A stretch of DNA of 64,000 nucleotides from the NCBI GenBank assembly GCA_019748055.1, contig JAIEQC010000005.1, positions 1 to 64,000 of the forward strand. Direction: 5' to 3'. The position numbers and the translations under genes were made by a program. Of the stretch, positions 43,958-52,936 are shown one piece after another. Origin of the DNA: Caulobacteraceae bacterium. Lineage in GTDB: Bacteria; Pseudomonadota; Alphaproteobacteria; Caulobacterales; Caulobacteraceae. A model generated the notes under the pieces. The model saw only the letters and a program-made list of their open reading frames with translations, had not been told where the DNA came from and did not search any database. Position 1 is the stretch's first letter, and the number at the start of each line of letters is the position of its first letter.

Positions 43958-44629
43958 ATGACCGACGCCCCCTCCCCCCTCGGCCTCTTCGTCGCGCCGG
44001 TGACGGCCTTCCAGCAGAACTGCACCACGGTCTGGTGCACGAAGACGAGCAAGGCCGCCGTCATCGATCCCGGCGGCGGCGTCGATCCGATCCTGGCCGA
44101 GATCGCCCGGCGAGGCCTGACGCTGGACCAGATCTGGATCACCCACGGGCACCTCGACCACGCCGGCGGCGCCGCCGAGATGGCGGAGAAATCCGGCGCG
44201 CCCATCATCGGCCCGCATCCGGAGGACCAGTTCTGGATCGACGGCATCCCGGCCCAGGCGGCTCAGTACGGGCTGGAGCCGATGCGCAGCTTCACCCCGA
44301 CCCGCTGGCTGGACGAAGGCGACGTCCTGACGTTGGGCGAGACGGCGTGGGAGGTGTTCCACACGCCCGGCCACACGCCCGGCCACGTGATCTTCTTCTG
44401 CCGCGGCGCCCGCTTCGCCCTGGTGGGCGACGTCCTGTTCCAGGGCTCCATCGGCCGCACCGACTTCCCGCGCGGCGATCTCCAGACCCTGATCGACTCG
44501 GTCACGACGAAGCTCTGGCCGCTAGGCGACGACGTCCAGTTCGTCCCCGGCCACGGCCCCGGCTCCACCTTCGGCGCCGAGCGCCGCACCAACCCCTTCG
44601 TGTCCGACCGGGTGCTGGGCCAGGTCTGA
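43958..44629 (+). CDS. Metallo-beta-lactamase-fold hydrolase (glyoxalase II-like)
   Basis: A 223-aa metallo-hydrolase with the binuclear zinc motif ITHGHLDHAGG, further ligands in HTPGHTPGHVIFF, GDVLFQGSIGRTDFPRGD and the final histidine in FVPGHGPGS. This resembles the YcbL/GloB-like group that hydrolyses S-lactoylglutathione or other thioesters. The substrate is not certain. Divergent from tig with 177 bp between starts. Confidence 0.88.
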   Translation: MTDAPSPLGLFVAPVTAFQQNCTTVWCTKTSKAAVIDPGGGVDPILAEIARRGLTLDQIWITHGHLDHAGGAAEMAEKSGAPIIGPHPEDQFWIDGIPAQAAQYGLEPMRSFTPTRWLDEGDVLTLGETAWEVFHTPGHTPGHVIFFCRGARFALVGDVLFQGSIGRTDFPRGDLQTLIDSVTTKLWPLGDDVQFVPGHGPGSTFGAERRTNPFVSDRVLGQV

Positions 44630-44680
44630 TCCTCCCCGGCGTCCGCGCGTTCCTCTCCTGAGCCTTTTCAGGAGACCGCC

Positions 44681-44824
44681 ATGCACGACCCCATGCCCGA
44701 CCCCGTTTCGCTACCCGAGGTGCCGGACGTCACTCCGCCGGGGCCGGAGATCGATCCCCCGCCGCCGTCGCCCGACCTGCCGCCGATGCCCGAGCCGGGG
44801 AACCCCGGCCGGCCGGCCGCCTGA
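44681..44824 (+). CDS. Small proline-rich ORF
   Basis: A 47-aa ORF missing from the ORF track: starts MHDPMPDPVSLPEV and is almost entirely proline, aspartate, glutamate and glycine, ending in GRPAA. CAGGAG stands 7 nt before the ATG, a strong ribosome site. It lies between the metallo-hydrolase and the KGG stress protein on the same strand. Biological role unknown; similar short proline-rich ORFs are hard to validate from one sequence. Confidence 0.5.
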   Translation: MHDPMPDPVSLPEVPDVTPPGPEIDPPPPSPDLPPMPEPGNPGRPAA

Positions 44825-44879
44825 CTGATTCGCCGAAGAGTCAGCGGTTTGCGGCTCGCGCCCCTGTGACCATTCGCCG

Positions 44880-44904
44880 GGAACGGATGGGGCGCATGCG
44901 GATT
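44880..44904 (+). promoter_or_regulatory. Possible EcfG-type promoter before the KGG protein gene
   Basis: GGAAC at 44880-44884 followed 16 nt later by GATT fits the alphaproteobacterial general-stress sigma factor pattern (GGAAC-N16-CGTT) with a weak -10. It ends 40 nt upstream of the KGG gene start. KGG proteins are general-stress induced in several bacteria, which makes this plausible. Low confidence because of the -10 mismatches. Confidence 0.3.
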
Positions 44905-44944
44905 GTGACTGCAACCCAATCGCCACACCAGGAAGGACCGCCCC

Positions 44945-45175
44945 ATGTCCCTTCAGCCCCCGAAAGCGTCCGGCGTCTCCAAGCGCGGCTTCGCCTCGAT
45001 GGACCCGGAACGTCAGCGCGAGATCGCCCGCAAAGGCGGCGCCAGCGTGCCCAGCGAGAAGCGCTCTTTCTCCCAGGACCGCGGTCTGGCCGCCAAGGCC
45101 GGCCGCAAAGGCGGCGAGGCCTCGCACGGCAGCCGCAAGCCCGGCGAACGCGTCTCCCCGCCACCGGCGGAGTGA
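44945..45175 (+). CDS. KGG-repeat stress-induced protein
   Basis: A 76-aa hydrophilic protein with the KGG motif twice (IARKGGASV and AAKAGRKGGEASHG) after the GFASMDPERQREIARKGG core. This family (related to GsiB and con-10) is induced by desiccation, starvation or osmotic stress and is probably disordered. AGGAAGGA lies about 8 nt before the ATG. It converges on the egtB-egtD gene, with 9 bp between stops. Confidence 0.85.
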   Translation: MSLQPPKASGVSKRGFASMDPERQREIARKGGASVPSEKRSFSQDRGLAAKAGRKGGEASHGSRKPGERVSPPPAE

Positions 45176-45184
45176 CCTGACGGC

Positions 45185-47338
45185 TCAGGCCGCCAGCAGG
45201 GCCAGGGCGACGGACGGATCGGGGCTCACGTCCAGTCGCACCAGGGACCAGCCGGCGGCCGAAGCCAGGTCGCGCAGGCTCGCCTCGGTGAACTTGCGCG
45301 AGCTCTCCGTGTGGATCGTCTCCCCGGCATCGAAGCCGAACGACCGGCCGCCGACGTGAACCGTCTGCGGCCGTTTCGATTCCAGATGCATCTCCACCGC
45401 CGACCGCGCCGGGTTCCAGATCGCCCGGTGGCGGAAGCCGTCGAGGTCGAAATCGGCCTTCAGCTCGCGATTGGCGCGGGCCAGCAGGTTCATGTTGAAG
45501 GCCGCCGTCACGCCCTCGGGGTCGTCATAGGCGCGCTCCAGCACCTCGACGTCCTTCACCAGATCGACGCCCAGCACGAACCCGGCGTCCGGCCCCAGCA
45601 GGTCCCGCGCGGCGCGCAGGAACCGCACCGCCTCCTCCGGCTCCAGATTGCCGATCGTCGACCCGGGGAAGAAACCGACGCGCCGGCCTTCCGGCAAATC
45701 CTCGGGCAGCGTCAGCCGCGACAGGAAGTCCCCCGCCACCGTCCGGATGGTCAGGTGCGGATACGCCGCTTCCAGCCGCGCCCTCGCCTCGCGCAGGGCG
45801 TCGGGGCTGATGTCGATGGCGACGTAGGCCGCCAGGTCGCGCGCGGCGTCCAGCACCTTGCGGGTCTTCTCGCTGGCCCCCGACCCGAACTCGACCAGCA
45901 CCGCGCCGGGCCCGAACGCTTCGGCCAGCCGCGGCGCCGTCCACTCCAGCAGAGCCGCCTCCTGGCGCGTCGGGTAATAGGCTTCCAGCCGCGTGATGTC
46001 CTCGAACAACTCGCTGCCGCGCGCGTCGTAGAACCACTTGGGCGACGTCGCCTTGCGCGGCCGGCTCAGCCCCTCGATCAGCTCCTCGCGGAAGGCCTTG
46101 GTCTGCACCGGCTCCAGCGGCCGGTCCGCCCGCGCCGGCTCGTCCGCCAGCCGCACGCCGGAGAAGGCCCAGCGCGCCGCCGGCGGGAAGAAGTTGCGAT
46201 AGGTGGACCGCGCGTGCCCGTCCGGCGTCGCCCATGACGACCCGCGCAGCACCTGCTGCCCGCTCATGAACTTGCCGTTGTACTCCGACGCGGTGCCCGG
46301 GGTCGGCCGGAATCGCGGATAGGCCAGATAGGCGCTGGCGGTCCACTGCCACACCTCGCCGAAGGCGTCGCCCAGCAGCCCGGCCTCGGCCGCCGTCTCC
46401 CACTCCGCTTCGGTGGGCAGGCGCTTGCCCGCCCACCGCGCGAAGGCGTCCGCTTCGTAATAGCTGACGTGCCGCACAGGCTCGGACGGATCGACCGCGC
46501 GCCGTCCCGCCAGCGTCATCGTGGTCCACAGCCCGTCGGCCTCGCGCCTCCAGTAGAGGGGCGCCGTCCAGCCCTCGGACTTCACCGTCGCCCAACCGTC
46601 CGACAGCCACAGCTCCGGCCGTTCGTAGCCGCCGTCCTCGATGAAGGTCAGCCACCGCCCGTTGGTCGCCAGCCCGCGCGAAATGGCGAAGGGCTCCACG
46701 AAAACCTGATGGCGCGGCTTCTCGTTGTCGAAGGCGAACCCGTCTTCGCCCGCGCCGATCTCCACCAGCCCGCCCTCGACCCGGACGAACCCCTGCGCCG
46801 TCTCGGGCGCCGGCGTCTGCCGCGGCTCGGCGTCGAACGCGGCCGGCTCCAGCGGCGACCGGCTCATCAGGTGCAGCAGGTCCATCACGAACAGCTCGCA
46901 GTGCTGCTCCTCGTGCGCCAGGCCCAGATCGAACAGATAGCGCTCGTGCTCATCGCGCAGGCCGTCAGCCAGCAGGGCCTCCATCCGCCGATCCACCTCG
47001 GCGCGATAGGCCAGAATCTGGTCCAGCGATGGGCGCGTCATCAGCCCGCGCTCCGGCCGCGCGACGCGCTCGCCCAAGGCTTCGTAATAGCTGTTGAGGA
47101 CCAGCTTCAGCTCGGGATCGACCGGCTCGTAGCCCTCGCGTCGTCCCAGCAGCATCGTCTCGAAGAACCAGCTGACGTGTCCCAGGTGCCATTTTCCGGG
47201 ACTGGCGTCGGGCATGGACTGGACCTGCAGGTCCTCCGCAGTCAGCCCCGCCGCCAGCTCAGGCATGCAGGACCTCACGGCGCGATAGCGAGCGACGTCG
47301 TCGGCAGCCGAACAGGCGGTCTGCACCGACGTTTTCAT
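45185..47338 (-). CDS. EgtB-EgtD fusion: ergothioneine sulfoxide synthase with histidine methyltransferase
   Basis: A 717-aa protein joining two ergothioneine enzymes. Residues 1-398 are EgtB: a DinB-like domain with H51 (GKWHLGH) and the iron motif HEEQHCE (H142, H146, E148), then a formylglycine-generating-type domain (RLPTEAEWE, GEVWQWTASAY, RGSSWATPDG, RNFFPP). Residues 411-717 are EgtD, which trimethylates histidine to hercynine: FYDARGSELFEDITRLEAYYPTR, EFGSGASEKTRKVLD and DISPDALREAR. A linker of about 12 residues joins them. The ATG at MKTSVQ has AGGAG upstream. EgtC and EgtE are not adjacent. OvoA also ends in a methyltransferase, but of another type. Confidence 0.9.
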   Translation of the reverse strand: MKTSVQTACSAADDVARYRAVRSCMPELAAGLTAEDLQVQSMPDASPGKWHLGHVSWFFETMLLGRREGYEPVDPELKLVLNSYYEALGERVARPERGLMTRPSLDQILAYRAEVDRRMEALLADGLRDEHERYLFDLGLAHEEQHCELFVMDLLHLMSRSPLEPAAFDAEPRQTPAPETAQGFVRVEGGLVEIGAGEDGFAFDNEKPRHQVFVEPFAISRGLATNGRWLTFIEDGGYERPELWLSDGWATVKSEGWTAPLYWRREADGLWTTMTLAGRRAVDPSEPVRHVSYYEADAFARWAGKRLPTEAEWETAAEAGLLGDAFGEVWQWTASAYLAYPRFRPTPGTASEYNGKFMSGQQVLRGSSWATPDGHARSTYRNFFPPAARWAFSGVRLADEPARADRPLEPVQTKAFREELIEGLSRPRKATSPKWFYDARGSELFEDITRLEAYYPTRQEAALLEWTAPRLAEAFGPGAVLVEFGSGASEKTRKVLDAARDLAAYVAIDISPDALREARARLEAAYPHLTIRTVAGDFLSRLTLPEDLPEGRRVGFFPGSTIGNLEPEEAVRFLRAARDLLGPDAGFVLGVDLVKDVEVLERAYDDPEGVTAAFNMNLLARANRELKADFDLDGFRHRAIWNPARSAVEMHLESKRPQTVHVGGRSFGFDAGETIHTESSRKFTEASLRDLASAAGWSLVRLDVSPDPSVALALLAA

Positions 47339-47468
47339 GAGGACGCTCCTGCGGCGCGGCCGGGCCCCAATGCCGGCTGACCTTCGGATGAACACGTGGG
47401 TTCCCGATCCGTTGCCTTCAACCCGGAAGAAAGCGGGCTGCTGCCACCGTCATGGCGGCAGCGGGCGG

Positions 47469-48680
47469 TCACCGGACCGGCTTGCCGCCGTGCTTGGCGT
47501 ACTCCAGCCGCGCGATGGTGCGATTGTGCACCTCGTCCGGCCCGTCGGCGATCCTCAGTGTACGGACGGTCGCGTACAACTCCGCCAGCGGGAAGTCGCC
47601 GGATACGCCGGCCCCGCCGAACGCCTGGATGGCGTCGTCGATGACCTTCAAGGCCATGCGGGGCGCCGCGACCTTGATCTGGGCGATCTCCGATTTGGCA
47701 TTCTTGGCGCCCGCCTCGTCCATCATCCAGGCGGCCTTCAGCACCAGCAGGCGGCACATCTCGATGTTGGTCCGCGCTTCGGCCACCCGCTGCTCCCAAA
47801 CCGAATGCTCCGCGATCGACTTTTTGAACGCCGTGCGGCTCAGCAGTCGCTCGACCATCAGATCCAGCGCCCGTTCCGCCGCGCCGATCACGCGCATGCA
47901 GTGGTGGATGCGCCCCGGCCCCAGCCGCCCCTGGGCGATCTCGAAGCCCCGGCCCTCACCCGCGATCAGGTTCTCGACCGGCACCCGCACGTTCTCCAGC
48001 ACCACTTCGGCATGGCCGATCGGCAGCTCCTGATAGCCGAACACCGACAGCATCCGCTCGACGCGGAATCCGGGCGTGTCGACGGGCACCAGGATCTGGC
48101 TCTGCTGCTGGTGCGTGGCGGCCCCGAAGTCGGTCTTGCCCATCACGATGGTGATGGCGACGTTCGGATGCGCCATGTTGGTCGACCACCACTTGCGGCC
48201 GTTGATGACGTAGTGGTCGCCGTCACGCTCGATGCGCGTCTCGATGTTCGTGGCGTCCGAGCTGGCCACCGCGGGCTCGGTCATCAGGAAGGCCGAGCGA
48301 ATCTCGCCCGCCATCAGCGGCTTCAGCCAGCGCGCCTGCTGCTCGGCGTTCCCGTAGAGGTGCAGCACCTCCATGTTGCCGGTGTCCGGCGCGTTGCAGT
48401 TGAACACCTCGGCCGACCACAGCCGCCGTCCCATCATCTCGGCCAGCGGCGCATATTCCAGATTGGTCAGGCCGGCCCCGTGCTCACCGGGCAGGAACAT
48501 GTTCCACAGCCCCGCCTCGCGCGCCTCGGCCTTCATCTTCTCCATGGCGGGCGGCTGGCGCTTCGGGTTCTCGTGAACCTGGGCCCAGTATTCGGCCTCG
48601 CGCGGGACGACGTTGGTCTCGATGAAGCGCGCGACGCGCTCCTGCCACTGCAGCCCACGGTCAGAATGACGGAAGTCCAT
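47469..48680 (-). CDS. Acyl-CoA dehydrogenase
   Basis: A 403-aa flavoprotein of the ACAD family, similar to the C-terminal region of ACAD10/11-type enzymes. Motifs include FLMTEPAVASSDATNIET and INGRKWWSTN for FAD and substrate binding, WEQRVAEARTNIEMCRLLVL, QAFGGAGVSGDFPLAELYATVRTLRIADGPDEVH. It oxidises an acyl-CoA to the enoyl-CoA and passes electrons to ETF. The chain length is not determined. The SCP2 gene is 74 bp upstream; a lipid-handling link is plausible but not shown. Confidence 0.9.
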   Translation of the reverse strand: MDFRHSDRGLQWQERVARFIETNVVPREAEYWAQVHENPKRQPPAMEKMKAEAREAGLWNMFLPGEHGAGLTNLEYAPLAEMMGRRLWSAEVFNCNAPDTGNMEVLHLYGNAEQQARWLKPLMAGEIRSAFLMTEPAVASSDATNIETRIERDGDHYVINGRKWWSTNMAHPNVAITIVMGKTDFGAATHQQQSQILVPVDTPGFRVERMLSVFGYQELPIGHAEVVLENVRVPVENLIAGEGRGFEIAQGRLGPGRIHHCMRVIGAAERALDLMVERLLSRTAFKKSIAEHSVWEQRVAEARTNIEMCRLLVLKAAWMMDEAGAKNAKSEIAQIKVAAPRMALKVIDDAIQAFGGAGVSGDFPLAELYATVRTLRIADGPDEVHNRTIARLEYAKHGGKPVR

Positions 48681-48701
48681 AGACGCCTCCAGATGGCGAA
48701 A

Positions 48702-48729
48702 CGGCGCGGCCCCGTCAGGAACCGCGCCG
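48702..48729. terminator. GC-rich stem-loop between SCP2 and the acyl-CoA dehydrogenase
   Basis: cggcgcgg and ccgcgccg form a perfect 8-bp stem with a 12-nt loop in the 74-bp gap. On the minus strand it is followed by tttcgcc, a weak U-tract. It may attenuate or partly end the SCP2 transcript before the dehydrogenase. Confidence 0.4.
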
Positions 48730-48754
48730 CAGGAAACTCAGTGCGAAGCCGGGC

Positions 48755-49060
48755 TCAGCGCTTCAGCAGCGGGGCCAGGCGCTGGGCGATCATCATGTCG
48801 CCGGCGATCTTCAGCTTGCCCTGCATGAAGGCCATCATGGGATCCAGCTGACCGTTGGACAGTGCCATGAAGTCGTCCCAGGACATCGACACCGTGGCGT
48901 CCGCCGGCTTGTCCTCGTTGGTCACCGTGTTCGGAACCGAGGCGCCGTCGATGTAGATCTTGCCGGTGTCGCCCAGGTCGATCTTCACGGTCTTGCCCAG
49001 ACCGGAGTTGTCGCCCACGGCGCCGCGGATGTGTTCGGTGACGGAAGCCAGATCGGCCAT
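48755..49060 (-). CDS. SCP2 sterol-binding domain protein
   Basis: A 101-aa single-domain SCP2 protein: VKIDLGDTGKIYIDGA, VSMSWDDFMALSNGQLDPMMAFMQGKLKIAGDMMIAQRL. The domain binds sterols, fatty acyl chains or acyl-CoAs in a hydrophobic tunnel. Located between tatC and an acyl-CoA dehydrogenase on the same strand, so a role in acyl handling is a reasonable inference. Start is the ATG at MADLASVTEHIRG. Confidence 0.9.
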   Translation of the reverse strand: MADLASVTEHIRGAVGDNSGLGKTVKIDLGDTGKIYIDGASVPNTVTNEDKPADATVSMSWDDFMALSNGQLDPMMAFMQGKLKIAGDMMIAQRLAPLLKR

Positions 49061-49134
49061 GGTCGTCTCTCCCTGAGGTCGGTTGTGGGCACCGGCCTAG
49101 CGCGCGCCCGCCGCGCTGCCAAGGTCACGTCAGG

Positions 49135-50031
49135 TCAAGTTGACGTCAGCCCTTCGGCCTCGTCCGCCTTCTTCCGGCGCAGCTCGATCAGCCGCACGCA
49201 CCAGATCGAGATCTCGTAGAGCAGCACCAGGGGCACGGCCAGCATCAGCTGGCTGATCGGATCCGGCGGCGTCACGATCGCCGCGACCACCACCACCGCC
49301 ACGATGGCGTAGCGCCGCCCCTCGGCCATCAGCTTCGACGATATCAGCCCGGCCAGCCCCAGAAGCGTCATCACCACCGGCAACTGGAAACACAGGCCGA
49401 AGGCGAGGATCAGCGCGGTGACCAGGTTCATGTAGTCCGACACTTTCGGCAACAGCGCCGCCGAAACCCCCTGCTGGTCTATTCCCTGGCTCAGCGAGAA
49501 CCACATGACGAAAGGGAGCATTACGAAATAGACCAGTGCCGCGCCGGTCAGAAAAAGCACCGGAGACGTGATCAGGAACGGCAGAAACGCTCCCTTCTCG
49601 TTGCGGTAAAGGCCGGGCGCCACGAACCGCCACAGCTGGTACGCCAACACGGGGAAGGCGACGATGATCGCGCCGAAACCCGCCAGCTTCATCTTGGTGA
49701 ACAGAATTTCGAGCGGCGCGGTGTAGATCAGGTTGACCGTCTGGCCCTCGACCGTCGGCAGCGGTTTCAGGCCTGCGGTCCCAGCGATCAGATCCCAAGG
49801 CGACACGGCGCTGTGGCTCCCGCCGCCCGCCGCCTCATGGAAAGCCGCCGCGGCAGCGAAGGGCTTCACGAGGAAGATGTAGATCGGCTCGGCGAAGGCG
49901 AAGCAAAGGAAGAAGCCGAGGATGAAGGCAACCACGCAGATCAGCAGTCGCCCGCGCAGCTCGATCAGGTGGTCCATCAGCGGCGCGCGCGACGCCTCGA
50001 TCTCGGCCTCGTCCCGTTCGGTGCGGCTCAC
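49135..50031 (-). CDS. tatC: Sec-independent translocase subunit TatC
   Basis: Receptor for twin-arginine signal peptides. The 298-aa protein has six membrane segments with the conserved MDHLIELRGRLL near the N terminus, ILFTKMKLAGFGA and FELPVV-type sequence (here FQLPVVMTLLGLAGLIS), and a VTPPDPISQLMLAVPLVLLYEIS end. A 40-residue periplasmic insertion follows the first segment. Its start overlaps the tatB stop by 4 bp. Several proteins in this window, including the GH3 enzyme and Kelch protein, carry RR signals and could be its clients. Confidence 0.96.
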   Translation of the reverse strand: MSRTERDEAEIEASRAPLMDHLIELRGRLLICVVAFILGFFLCFAFAEPIYIFLVKPFAAAAAFHEAAGGGSHSAVSPWDLIAGTAGLKPLPTVEGQTVNLIYTAPLEILFTKMKLAGFGAIIVAFPVLAYQLWRFVAPGLYRNEKGAFLPFLITSPVLFLTGAALVYFVMLPFVMWFSLSQGIDQQGVSAALLPKVSDYMNLVTALILAFGLCFQLPVVMTLLGLAGLISSKLMAEGRRYAIVAVVVVAAIVTPPDPISQLMLAVPLVLLYEISIWCVRLIELRRKKADEAEGLTST

Positions 50032-50597
50032 AGGTCTACCGCCTTCTTGCGCGCGACCCTGGGCTTGGCGGTTTCAGGCGTCCCGGTCTTGCTCGGGGCG
50101 GCCTTGCTCTTCTTCGCCCGCGGTTTGGCCGCGGGAGGGGTCGCGCTCGCCGGCTTCGGAGCTGCCTTGGCGCGAGGCTTGGACGACCTCGCCTCGGCGG
50201 GCGCCGTCGTGGCCGACGCCTCGACGAGTGAAGGCCCCGGATCAGCGAACTCCTCCGGTCCCGTCAGCAGCGGCTGCGGCGAGGGCGACGGGGCCTCGAC
50301 CGGCCGGTTCAGGTCGGCGTTGATTTCGCGAAAGGTCGCCTCCGCCTCGGCGCCCAGCGGCACCATCTGGCTGCGGCGCAGGGCGTCGACCTCTTTCCTC
50401 AGTTCATCCAGCTCGGACTGCCGCGCCATCTCGTCGAAGCTGGCGCGGAAATCGTTGGCCATGGCCCGCGCGCGCGCCATCGCCTTGCCCAGCTTGCGCA
50501 TCATCACGGGCAGGTCTTTTGGCCCGACGACCAGCAGGGCCACGAGTCCGATCACGAGGATTTCAAAGCCGCCGATGCCGGGGCCCAGGCCACCCAT
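50028..50597 (-). CDS. tatB: Sec-independent translocase subunit TatB
   Basis: A 189-aa protein with one N-terminal membrane helix (GFEILVIGLVALLVVGPKDLP), an amphipathic helix (MMRKLGKAMARARAMANDFRASFDE) and a long basic alanine/proline/lysine-rich tail typical of alphaproteobacterial TatB. Lies between tatA (29-bp gap) and tatC (4-bp overlap). Confidence 0.95.
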   Translation of the reverse strand: MGGLGPGIGGFEILVIGLVALLVVGPKDLPVMMRKLGKAMARARAMANDFRASFDEMARQSELDELRKEVDALRRSQMVPLGAEAEATFREINADLNRPVEAPSPSPQPLLTGPEEFADPGPSLVEASATTAPAEARSSKPRAKAAPKPASATPPAAKPRAKKSKAAPSKTGTPETAKPRVARKKAVDL

Positions 50598-50626
50598 CCG
50601 TCAGGGTCTCCGACGCAGGTTGGCGG

Positions 50627-50845
50627 TCAGCGGTTCAGCTGGTCTTTTTCGGCGTCCGTGCGCGGCAGCGAGCTGACGCCCTCGGCCGGGCCGTCCTTCT
50701 TGTCGTCGTCCTTCAGGCCGTCCTTGAAGGCGCGGATGCCCTTGGCCGCGTCGCCCATCAGGCCCGACAGCTTGCCGCGCCCGCCGAACAGAAGGGCGAT
50801 CACGGCGATCACGATCACCCAGTGCCAGATGCTCATCGCGCCCAC
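50627..50845 (-). CDS. tatA: Sec-independent translocase subunit TatA
   Basis: A 72-aa protein with the N-terminal membrane helix ([18 protein letters not shown]), the hinge [28 protein letters not shown] and an acidic tail. TatA forms the protein-conducting assembly. First gene of tatABC; divergent from rnhA with 104 bp between them, where the promoter must lie. The ATG could also be MSIWHW three codons later. Confidence 0.95.
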   Translation of the reverse strand: MGAMSIWHWVIVIAVIALLFGGRGKLSGLMGDAAKGIRAFKDGLKDDDKKDGPAEGVSSLPRTDAEKDQLNR

Positions 50846-50949
50846 GGCGTACTCTCCTCATGCGGACCGGTTCGTCGGCCCAAATCTCTAGCGCCGCATA
50901 TAGGCGCTTAGGTGGCGCGACGCCAAGCGGACCTGTAGTCACGCGCACC

Positions 50950-51390
50950 ATGTCTCACGTCATCATCCACACCGACGGCGCCTGCAAGGGCAATCCGGGG
51001 CCCGGAGGCTGGGGCGCGGTGCTGCAGACCGGCGGCGGCCACGAGAAGGAGCTATGGGGCGGCGAGCCCCTGACCACCAACAACCGCATGGAGCTGACGG
51101 CCGCCATCATGGCGCTGGAGGCGCTGAACCGCCCCTGCCGCGTCGATCTGCACACCGACAGCCGCTACGTCATGGACGGCATCACCAAATGGATGCCCTC
51201 GTGGAAGACGCGCGGCTGGCTGACCGCCGACAAGAAGCCGGTCAAGAACGACGACCTGTGGAAGCGCCTCGACGCCGCCCGCGCTCGGCACCAGGTCAAA
51301 TGGCACTGGGTGAAGGGGCACGCGGGCCACGTCCTCAACGAACGCGCCGACGCCCTGTCGAACAAGTGGATCGATGAGCGCGGGCGCTAG
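50950..51390 (+). CDS. rnhA: Ribonuclease HI
   Basis: Cleaves RNA in RNA-DNA hybrids. The 146-aa protein has the acidic active-site set: [44 protein letters not shown] and [10 protein letters not shown] (final aspartate). The handle loop [10 protein letters not shown] is present. The ORF-track start is 30 codons earlier; [10 protein letters not shown] matches the family. Its stop overlaps the convergent nfeD-like stop by 4 bp. Confidence 0.95.
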   Translation: MSHVIIHTDGACKGNPGPGGWGAVLQTGGGHEKELWGGEPLTTNNRMELTAAIMALEALNRPCRVDLHTDSRYVMDGITKWMPSWKTRGWLTADKKPVKNDDLWKRLDAARARHQVKWHWVKGHAGHVLNERADALSNKWIDERGR

Positions 51391-51845
51391 CCCGTCGTCA
51401 CCTTCAGCGTGGCCCCCGAGGCGTCAGTCACGGTGACGTAGGTCCCGACAGGCGCTTCGCCTGCGTTGATCTCCGCCGCCCACTCGGCGCCCGAGACGAA
51501 CACTCGGCCGCGACCGGCGACGAAGGTCTCGACCACCCGCGCCTGCTGGCCGACCAGCCGCGTGGTTCGATCGTTCACATCGGCTGAATCGTCCGGGTTG
51601 ACCCTCTGGATCAGCCGCCGGGACATCAGCGTCATCCCCGCCGTCAGCAGGGCGAAGATCGCCGTTTCGGCGCCCAGACCCAGCCGCAGGCCCAGCGCGG
51701 TCAGCACCGCGACCACGCCCGCGGCGACCGCCGGCCACAGCAGCCACTCCGTCGACAGGGCGGCCTCGACCGCCAGAAGAGCCACGCCGATCGCCAGCCA
51801 GATCCACCAAGGCTGTGCGGCGTGCAGGCTCAGGATCGCGTCCAT
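51387..51845 (-). CDS. NfeD-family membrane protein
   Basis: A 152-aa protein with three N-terminal membrane segments and a C-terminal OB-fold domain ([33 protein letters not shown], ending LKVTTG). NfeD proteins associate with SPFH proteins and influence membrane microdomains. It lies directly downstream of the SPFH gene (4-bp gap), the conserved pairing. Confidence 0.88.
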   Translation of the reverse strand: MDAILSLHAAQPWWIWLAIGVALLAVEAALSTEWLLWPAVAAGVVAVLTALGLRLGLGAETAIFALLTAGMTLMSRRLIQRVNPDDSADVNDRTTRLVGQQARVVETFVAGRGRVFVSGAEWAAEINAGEAPVGTYVTVTDASGATLKVTTG

Positions 51846-51849
51846 CGTC

Positions 51850-52866
51850 CTACTCCGTCAGGGGAACCGAGCCTGCGGGCCGACGCGGCGGGCGCGGCGG
51901 CTGCGGCGGAGCGGTGCGCGGCGCCGGCGGGGGCGGCGACCCGCCGCCCGACTGCTGACGTCCGGCCAGGTTCACCAGCTCGCCCACCCCGGCGATGGTG
52001 CCGACCAGGGCGCCCATCTCGGCCGGCACGATGACCGTCTTCTGCTGCGGGCTGCGCGCCAGTTCGGCGAAGGCCTCGACGTACTTCTGGGCCACGAAAT
52101 AGTTGATCGCGTTGACGTCGCCGCGCGCGATCGCCTCCGACACCATGGCGGTGGCGCGGGCTTCGGCCTCGGCTTCCCGCTCACGCGCCTCGGCGTCGCG
52201 GAAGGCGGCTTCCTTGCGGCCCTCGGCCTCCAGGATGGCGGCCTGTTTGGCGCCCTCGGCGCGGGCGATCGCGGCCTGCTTCTCGCCGTCGGCCTCGGTG
52301 ATGACGGCGCGGCGCTCGCGCTCGGCCTTCATCTGGCGTGCCATGGCGTTGGTGATGTCGGTCGGCGGCGTCAGGTCCTTGATCTCGATCCGGTTGGCCT
52401 TCACGCCCCACGGCTCGGTCGCCGCGTCGATCACGTGCAGCAGGCGCGTGTTGATCGCGTCGCGCTGCGACAGCACCTCGTCCAGCTCCATGGAGCCGAC
52501 CACCGTCCGCAGATTGGTCATGCACAGCTGCGAGATGGCGTACGGCAAATCGTCGACCCGATAGGCCGCGCGCGCGGCGTCCATCACCTGGATGAAGACG
52601 ATGCCGTCGACCTTCACCATGGCGTTGTCCTTGGTGATGACCTCCTGCGTCGGCACGTCCAGAACCTGCTCCATCATGTTCATCCGACGGCCGATTCTCT
52701 CGACGAACGGCGTCAGGATGTGGATGCCGGGGGCCAGGGTCTTGGTGTATTTGCCGAACCGCTCGACCGTGAACTCGCGCCCCTGCGGCACGATCTTCAC
52801 CACGCTGAACAACAGGACGATCGCGAACGCGACCAGAACCAGCACGAAGATGTTGGACAGATCCAT
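51850..52866 (-). CDS. SPFH/stomatin-like protein, QmcA type
   Basis: A 338-aa protein with an N-terminal membrane anchor (IFVLVLVAFAIVLLFSVVKIVPQG), the SPFH domain (residues about 25-190, REFTVERFGKYTKTLAPGIHIL, DVPTQEVITKDNAMV), then a long alanine/glutamate coiled coil (AAIARAEGAKQAAILEAEGRKEAAFRDAEAREREAEAEA). A proline-rich tail ends the chain. These oligomers organise membrane domains and modulate proteases. First gene of the SPFH-NfeD pair. Confidence 0.92.
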   Translation of the reverse strand: MDLSNIFVLVLVAFAIVLLFSVVKIVPQGREFTVERFGKYTKTLAPGIHILTPFVERIGRRMNMMEQVLDVPTQEVITKDNAMVKVDGIVFIQVMDAARAAYRVDDLPYAISQLCMTNLRTVVGSMELDEVLSQRDAINTRLLHVIDAATEPWGVKANRIEIKDLTPPTDITNAMARQMKAERERRAVITEADGEKQAAIARAEGAKQAAILEAEGRKEAAFRDAEAREREAEAEARATAMVSEAIARGDVNAINYFVAQKYVEAFAELARSPQQKTVIVPAEMGALVGTIAGVGELVNLAGRQQSGGGSPPPPAPRTAPPQPPRPPRRPAGSVPLTE

Positions 52867-52936
52867 CAGTTCCTCCTGAACGCCACGAATCTACGGCGCC
52901 TCCGCCGCCCGTTCCATCGAAACCGGAACGCGAAGA

